Notes under the pieces: generated by a model
Database searches by the model: none
What the model was told of the DNA's origin: nothing
What the model saw: the letters and a program-made list of their open reading frames with translations, nothing else
Position numbers and translations under genes: made by a program
In this document: positions 57,276 through 64,000 of the stretch, one piece after another
Numbering within the stretch: position 1 is the stretch's first letter
How the letters are laid out: every line of letters begins with the position of its first letter
NCBI GenBank assembly: GCA_027186245.1
Contig: CP114484.1
Location: 7,596,001 to 7,660,000, forward strand
Direction of reading: 5' to 3'
Length of the DNA: 64,000 nt
From: Coriaria nepalensis
Taxonomy: Eukaryota; Streptophyta; Magnoliopsida; Cucurbitales; Coriariaceae

Positions 57276-58990
57276 TCAGGTTATATGTCAGATTTTTCCA
57301 TTGAAACCAATTAATCTTTTATGTCCATTTTGATTGTCATTTTGGTGTTTTCCCATGGATTTGTGAAGTTAATATGTTGCTCGAATTTTGTACTAACAAA
57401 CCCAAAAGCGACCGAAGGATTTGATCTTGGAATCATGACTTGGAAAAGGAAAAACCCGTTGCTTGATTTACGGGACATAGTTGCCATCACAGTAGTCGCC
57501 TTGTAGCGCATGCATGGCAACCGCTACGACACATTGGCAGCAGTGGCGTTATGGTTGGCGTGGCTTCCATATGGATCGTGGTGGGTCTTCTTTACCTGAA
57601 AACGATTGTGGGCTTTCCTGCTTGATTTAGAAGAGCTTGGATCGGGCCCAATGTGTTTGACACATTGAATTTGGCTTGTTTAGGGTGGTTTATTTTGTGG
57701 GAATATTAAATTCTGGAAACCCAAATTTTCCAAAACTTTAATTAATAGAATTTAATTTTTTTAGGCTCATTATAAGATTATTAAAATAAACTAAAAGTAA
57801 TTACATACAAATTGATTGACATAAGACTTTAAATGGTTTGAAGTGTTAAATTTCATGTCAATTAACATTGAGCCTAATTCAAGGATATTTAAAGTACTCA
57901 ACTTGAAATATTAAATGTAAAAAAAGGTTTGTTAAGTGTTGATTCTTCATGAAATTGAAATATTTTGAAATATTTGGAGGGAATACAAATTAATGGAAAA
58001 TTAGAATTTTCAATTGAAAAAAGAGTTCTTCGAATTAAAAGTTCTTATGAGTTCAATTCTACTGAATTAGAAAGAGTTCTAATATTGAGGGAAGTTTTTC
58101 CAATAACTAAATACTTTCTTGTTTTGAAGTAGTTCAAAACTTAAAAGGGCTTAGTAACTTTCAAGATTTCCTTAAAGCGTTAAGGAGTATCTAATTTGAT
58201 TGTTATTCTATTTTCATCAATAGTTTTGTTTGATTAACGAGTTAATCATACAAATTAGATCTAAAATTGTTTTGATAAACACAATGAGCATAATGTGACA
58301 TTGAAAGTTTTTGATGGGTAAAATGCATGTTTGATTGAATTGTTTTATAGTAAACATGCATAGTTTATATGATGCATACATAAGATTTTCAATATAGATT
58401 TACATTATATTAAAAAGTTATAAAAATTGTGCATGCATAAAGATATCAGGATGATACCATATAGTAATGAATTCATTCTTGATAATATTAAGCTTGTAAG
58501 CTATGTAGGATTGTCTTCCATGGTGCCTTCCAAATTAATTAAGTATTAACCAATTATTTAATTGTCTATGGACACATTCAGTGAATGATTAATTAATTTG
58601 TGAGTTCATTTATATATAAATGAATAAGATGCATGTGACTGCAATATTTCAATTATATTCGGCTATGGCCGCAAAGGGAATAATAGTTTGAGTAGTTGTT
58701 ACATCACAAGAATGCTTAACTAGTAGACATAGTTAGCTAGGGACACGTGGGTCTATGGCCTACTAGACGCGAATTAAAGAAGTTGCATGTGAGGCAATTG
58801 CGCAAGTTATTTTGCTTCCTTGTATATCATAATACTTGATATAGAGATCTTTTACCCACAAGAAAAAGAAGTTTTTCCCATTGCACTTAAAAGGCTAAGG
58901 ATGCATTGTAATAAAGTAGTGGGAGCCTAAATAAGATGAAATAATCTCTTAATTTAGCAGTTGATAGATCTTCAATTACTTATATTATGG
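57276..58990 (+). other. Copia 5' leader, plus strand
   Basis: Long untranslated leader between PBS and gag. It has a GC-rich island (57480-57590, tcgcc/gtggc words) and the 'tggtgccttcca...tgtctatggaca...' part (58510-58760), both mirrored in the minus-strand element at 9580-9690 and 8140-8530. Small frames here (57321-57506 and its antisense) are not genes. Confidence 0.6.
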
Positions 58991-59893
58991 TTTGCATTTA
59001 TTCTCATTAAAACAAACATGAGGAATAGTTAGTTGTGTTCAATCTTCAAACAAACATTAAGTTAGTTGCACTTAATTGTAGAGATTGGTATAGGCAATTG
59101 TGAATAGTTCTGAAGCATGAAAAACTTTATGAAGTTCTTACTCAAGGTGTCATGATTGCTCCCTTGGAATGGGAAAGTGATGATGAGAAAGCCGCATGAG
59201 ATAATTGGTTAATTCAATATGACAAGGCGCAATGCATTATACTTATGTCTATGTCAAACAAGCTTCAAAGGAAATATGAAAAGATGCATGCCATAAATAT
59301 TAGCGATAACCTAGATGTGATCTAGGGTGAAGATAGTTAAGCCAAGGTATGGCACCTCAAATGCACTACCTCAAATGCACTATTTCATATGAAGACGACC
59401 GAGGGAACACCCGTTGGGGAGCATGTCCTTAAGATGATGGGCTCATACAGAAACTAAAAGGTCTAGGTTTGGGAATGAATGACCTATTAAATGATTAGAT
59501 CATCCAATCGCTTCTTGATTCCTTTAGGTTGTTTGTTTTGAGCTACAACATGAATATGATAACATTTACTTTTCATGAGTTGCTCGTCGAGGGATCTACA
59601 AATCGTGTTTCTCATGGGAAGCCACAAGCCAATAAAGGCAAAGCTAATTTTAAGAAATGAAGCAAGAGTTGCTATCCTAAAGCAAAGAAGGTCATAAGTA
59701 GGAAAATTAAGAGTAATGATGGAAAATATTTAGATTGTGGTGTGACCGATCATTGGCAATACAATTGCAAGACTTATCTAGCTTCTCTTTTAAAGAAGTA
59801 AGAAGAAATTTTGGGTGTGCAAAATATTTTCTACTTTGGAGATACCAAATATAGAAATCATATTTAAATTAATATGTAGAGCCTTAAAAGTAG
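58991..59893 (+). pseudogene. Copia gag and protease-start pseudogene, plus strand
   Basis: Gag runs from about 59120 (APLEWESDDEKAA) through AQCIILMSMSNKLQRKYEKM and HVLKMMGS...LKGLG to ITFTFHELLVE. A zinc knuckle reads YLDCGVTDHWQYNCKTY near 59728; its first Cys is Tyr. At 59840-59893 the protease start is just visible (FGDTKYRNHI, decayed from the DTGCGSHI motif). At 59893 it stops at the terminus of another element. Premature stops occur throughout. Confidence 0.75.
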
Positions 59894-59894
59894 A

Positions 59895-60720
59895 TGTTAG
59901 GAAACGGATGCACGTAAATAAAAGATAAATGTTCAAAACATTTTCGCTATACATACATTACTTCTTGTTTTATCTCTTGATGCATGTTCATGGAATTCAA
60001 ACTAGTCCAATCTTGTATAGTTTATTTTAATCATTCAACAACACAAGCAAAAGATCAAAATTTCTTTTCCTCAACAATTAAGGATACTTGCCAAACATGT
60101 CATATTTGAATTTTCGGAAAGTCTCCTAATCTTGTCATTTTCAAAATAATATTTATTATTTTAGAAAGTTTCTTATTTTAGATTCTCTTCTAAACTTAAG
60201 GAAACATGCCAAAATAATTTTCCGATTATATTTATCAAAAAAACTTCTTAAGGTAATTTTAATTTTCCAAGTCTTATAAATACAAAAACATATATAAATA
60301 ATCTATATAATCATGCATTATCATCAAACAAATATCTAGTCATAATTGTCGAATTAAAATCTAATTTTAATCAATTAATTTAAAAGATTAGATTTAATGA
60401 ATTAACCAAAAATGAAACCTAAGCCAATTAAGGTTTTTCATGACATCAATTCGCCGCCGCCATAGCTTAGTGCTACAGCAGCCTGCGGGCATGCAGTGGC
60501 AGCAGCTGCATGTGCGTGGCCCTTTCACCACCACACAACACCGCCGCTACTCCAAGTGACAGCATGGGTTGTCTTGAACATCATCCCTTTCATTTTCTAT
60601 TGCTTCCAAATTCGTTTCCTGATTTGCTTTAGGCAACTCCGAAATCCACGAACAAACCATGAAACGCATCAAAATATAAAACTACAGTACTTTCTGGTAA
60701 GACCAAGGCTCTGATACTTA
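59895..60720 (-). mobile_element. Remnant of a deleted minus-strand copia element
   Basis: It begins tgttaggaaacggatgcacg, matching for ~35 bp the terminus of the LTR at 60721 (tgttaggaaatagatccacg), then continues into a leader with a GC-rich island (60455-60560) and ends in the PBS at 60702-60717. So it is what remains between two termini of one element: a sliver of 3' LTR, a piece of leader and the PBS. Gag and pol are gone. A 72-codon frame (60496-60714) covers the GC-rich island and is not a gene. Confidence 0.55.
60702..60717 (-). promoter_or_regulatory. Primer-binding site, minus strand
   Basis: On the minus strand gtatcagagccttggt follows the LTR terminus at 60721 after three bases. 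It contains TATCAGAGC, an exact match to the core of the initiator Met tRNA complement. It is the best-preserved PBS in the window. Confidence 0.75.
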
Positions 60721-62737
60721 TGTTAGGAAATAGATCCACGTAAATAAAAGAAAAATGCAACGGAATAAATATTTAAAATTATATTCAAATTATATCATAG
60801 CATGCACAGTTTCTATCCAGACTCATCATACAATAATTATATCCCATATAACTTATTTTACAAAACGCATGGTAAATTCTATCAATATTAAATCAAGGTT
60901 TAGGGAAAGAGAATATCTCTTTTGATTTACAGAACTCTTCTTGAATAAAATAGGGAGGCACCAATATGTTCTCTCTCTAACAGTTATCTACACGATTTGT
61001 TTTGCATGATTAATATTCTTCTTAAGATCTCAACTCATGAGATAATAAGCTCGGGGAAAAGAAATGGAAAATAGTCTCTTTTCTCTTTTTGATTTTCATC
61101 CAAGAAGCTTATGTGAGCACTTTGATTTTTGGCCACTAACGATGGTATTTATAAGGTACCATTAGGTATAAGGTTTTCTAATATCTTTAGGTTTCCTAAT
61201 CACATTAGAAAAAAAAAGGGTCAAACCCATTGCATATGGCTTGCTACCCATGAGTTATTTAATCAATCCTTTGATTAATTTTGACTCATAAAAATCTAAT
61301 TAATAATCCAGTCGATTAACTCATTTTTTTTTTCTTCTGATTATTACTTATGAACCTTTAGGACCCTTTATAATTAAATTAAAGTTCTTACGTAATTTAT
61401 TAATTTCCAATTAATTCGATGCCACACTTGATTATGCTAGCAGAGCTACATGACATTAAATTAACTAATTAATAATTACCATTTTGCCCTTAAAATCAAA
61501 CTATAAGTCAAATTACCATATTAGCCCTGAAATTATTTTGGTCCATTTAACAAATCTTTAACTAAGTTACTACAAACCATACGTGTATGGCCGATTAGGT
61601 TCTACATCACACCAGTAAGCGGATTTCATAAACACCTTTATGATTTTATTTAATTCCAAATTAAATTATTTTAATTTAAAAATAACTTTTTAAATTAAAC
61701 AATTAACTTAATCATCTTATGATTAAATAACTTTAAACCCCCAAGTTAAGATTGATTATAGCAAAGTGTCAAAACTAACTGAGAGATGAGAAGTACCATC
61801 TTTTGAAAGAATCTATTTGTGACCATTGTATACATACAATAACAATCCTTCCATCTCCTCAATACCCCGATTCATCATAAAGCATGTTTTAACTGTTAAA
61901 CCATAATAGATAAATCATATGAACCATCATACCTTTATTGAACATTTACAACGGATTTAGGGAAACTCCTTTCAAACTATACTACTTTGCAATGATTCAT
62001 TAATCAATGAAGTATATATTATAAATACGACTTTAATCCAAATATAGAAGCGCTGGATTCCCTCTTGACCACTCATAATCCTCCTCGCACAACACTTTAT
62101 ACCCAACAATTCATCCTGTGTTCACCATAGCTTGGGCTTATAAGAATGATGTCAAATTATGAATTATGGTACTCGACAAAATCACAGTATCTTAGGTTGG
62201 AGAATCACATATATAATAGCCACTAGATAACTCTCATTAAGAGTCAGTAATAATTACCATTAATAATTATCTAAGTGACATGTTCAATACCTTTAGTCTA
62301 TACTAAGCGCCAATGCAATCATCACGGTATTCTACTAACACCACTGGCTGTGAGATAGGCCACCCTAACAATTAAGTGACAAACTACATGATTGTCTATC
62401 AGAATCAATCGATGTCCATTATCGAGATCCTATGATAATGAACCATTTATATCTTAAGAGCTTTTAGCAACTCGAGTCTCTACTAGCATGATCTCTATCA
62501 CAATCTCTAGATTGCATAACTTAAGATACTAAACTTTATCATGATATGCATATATAGAACATATAATATTAATTCTCACAAAATCAATAAACACGATAAA
62601 TAGTAACTAACTTTCATTGATGATAATAAATAATGTCTTACTAATATCTACATAAAGATAGTCTCACAAAAAGTATTTGCCCCACATAAAGTATTTGCCC
62701 CATCGGGTCAAAATCCTATTTGCTTGATGGGTATACA
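60721..62737 (-). repeat. Copia LTR (minus), shared between two element remnants
   Basis: TGTTAGG...TATACA, 2017 bp. It has a PBS on its left and the end of a copia pol on its right. On the minus strand it thus acts as 3' LTR to the pol at 62738-64000 and as 5' LTR to the remnant at 59895-60720. Blocks such as 'cattcatcctgtgttcacc...', 'aaccctt-catctcctcaat' and 'taactgttaaaccataatag' align with the 2.1-kb family, but its left third differs. A small 18-bp duplication (aaagtatttgccccac) is at 62666-62700. Confidence 0.7.
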
Positions 62738-64000
62738 GTTTCAATCTCCCACTTACACTAAAGAAAATCGTTTATGTGTCTAATTCCCATATTGTGAAGA
62801 TGGCAATCGAACTTCTATTGGGAAAGTGACTTAGTGAATGAATCTGCTATGTTGTCATATGTGTCAACCCTTTTTATGTTGACGTCTCCTTTTCTAATTA
62901 TTTCTTAATAAGGTGATAACGTTACAATATATGTTTGGATTTATGATGAGACATAGGTTCTTTTGCTTGTGCTATTGCACTGTTGTTATCTTAGTACACT
63001 ACTATAGGATCAACGAAGCTCGGAACCGAATCGTGTTGAGTAATGAACCTTTTCATCGAAACAACCTCCTTTGCTCCTCTGAAGCTGCAATTTAAGTGAC
63101 TTCAGTTGTGGAATCCACAGTCGTTTCCTATTTAGAACTCTTCCAACTGACCTCTCTATCATTAAGTGTGAAGACGAATCTTGAAATCTATTTACTATCA
63201 TCAAAATCTAACTGGAAATTAGAGTATGTCTAACCTCAATTTGTAACTCATATCCTCAATAAACCAATAAAATGTGTTTAGTCCTTTTTAAGTACTTGAG
63301 AATGTTCTTGACAATAGTCAAATGCTTTTGACTCAGATTTCCTTGAAACCTACTCATAACACTTAGAGCATAGGGAACATCCGGTCTCATACATAACATA
63401 CCATACATGATGGATCCTATTGCCACGACATAAAGGATTCCACTCATCTCATCCCTCTCCGATTATGTCTTGGGAGACATATTTTTGGAGAGGTATATTC
63501 CAAAAGTCCTCTTTTTGAATATTCCGTGCTAAACCTCTTTAGCACTTTGTCTATATATGTCGACTAGGTCAAGCCTAGCAGCCTTCTCGATCTATCTCTA
63601 TAGATCTTTATACCTAAAATATTGGCTGCTTCACCCAAAGCATGGAGAATTTCTTCGATAGCCATAAATTAATAGACTGTAATAGAGCTCCCATTAAGTT
63701 TCTTCTACATAAAAGAATAATATTCATTCTTAATGAAGTCAAAGGATTTGATCGTTTCATTAAAATGAATGTTTTAACTCTGAGATACTTAATCAAGGCA
63801 ATATATGGACCTTTACAACTTACACAACGTTTTTATGTTTGTCTGGTCTGCGAAGCCCTCGGGTTGTATCATATACACATCCTCATCGAGGTACCAATTC
63901 AGGAAGGTTATTTTCAAGTCCATTTTCTAGATCTCATAATTGTTGTACGTTGCGATGGCAAGTAATACCAAATGTATTTAGTCATTGCTATGGGCGAGAA
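62738..64000 (-). pseudogene. Copia pol pseudogene (RT end and RNase H), minus strand, continues past the window
   Basis: On the minus strand, 63965-63614 gives RT fragments around the ELKQ-like and EGF...D segments (frames broken). 63447-63256 gives MSGILYVVAIGSIMYGMLCM, then RPDVPYALSVMSRFQGN and ILKYLKRTKHILLVY, a hallmark of Ty1/copia RT connection. 63204-63010 gives RNase H remains. The YVDD segment expected near 63650 appears deleted when compared with 44169-44435. Frames are interrupted. The element's 5' part lies beyond the right edge. Confidence 0.8.

Noticed and set aside
1..64000. CRISPR arrays, operons, rRNA genes or a defence-type gene cluster
   Set aside because: None seen. Tandem repeats present (34, 83, 26, 28 and 364 bp) have no spacer-repeat pattern, and gene structure is plant nuclear.

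Overview
This window looks like nuclear DNA of a eudicot plant. It is AT-rich, full of old and mostly inactive transposable elements, and has one recognisable host gene with plant-type GT-AG introns. There are no bacterial-style operons, rRNA genes or CRISPR arrays. Almost every other open reading frame is short and belongs to a decayed retrotransposon or is chance. Coordinates of element ends are read by eye. Those resting on terminal motifs plus a primer-binding site (PBS) or target-site duplication (TSD) are good to a few bases, the others to tens of bases.

Layout. 1-2327: a degenerate coding-like stretch, then a plus-strand Ty1/copia LTR with a PBS. 2328-12040: a nearly complete but decayed minus-strand Ty1/copia element with two ~2.1 kb LTRs, gag and broken pol. 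12041-14130: intergenic DNA with a tRNA-like sequence, a short tandem duplication and a partial copia LTR. 14130-18298: a second copia lineage (plus strand) with integrase, RT, RNase H and a 3' LTR, split by a candidate solo LTR. 18299-21340: AT-rich DNA without genes. 21340-23930: a fold-back-like element with ~0.5 kb inverted arms, an 83-bp tandem repeat and a nested hAT-type MITE that keeps a perfect 8-bp TSD.

23381-29258 is a tandem duplication of ~2.76 kb (offset about 3.1 kb). The second copy ends ~340 bp upstream of the start codon of the only intact gene, an INDETERMINATE DOMAIN (IDD) C2H2 zinc-finger transcription factor (29596-32447, three exons, 565 aa predicted). The duplicated unit therefore carries this gene's upstream region, including one arm of the fold-back element.

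32448-64000 is again a nest of transposons. It holds a plus-strand copia (35174-37590) and a minus copia LTR split by a TTF/DUF4371-type hAT transposon (39142-42481). Next come a minus copia pol (43223-45300), a minus-strand Ty3/gypsy element of Athila/Tat-like organisation (46140-52510) and a plus copia with a ~2.1 kb LTR. That LTR is split by a ~1.77 kb solo LTR with a TSD. Last is a minus copia array running off the right edge.

The IDD gene is the functional focus. The main open question is whether the duplicated, transposon-bearing upstream region affects its regulation. I see no convincing undescribed multi-gene system.
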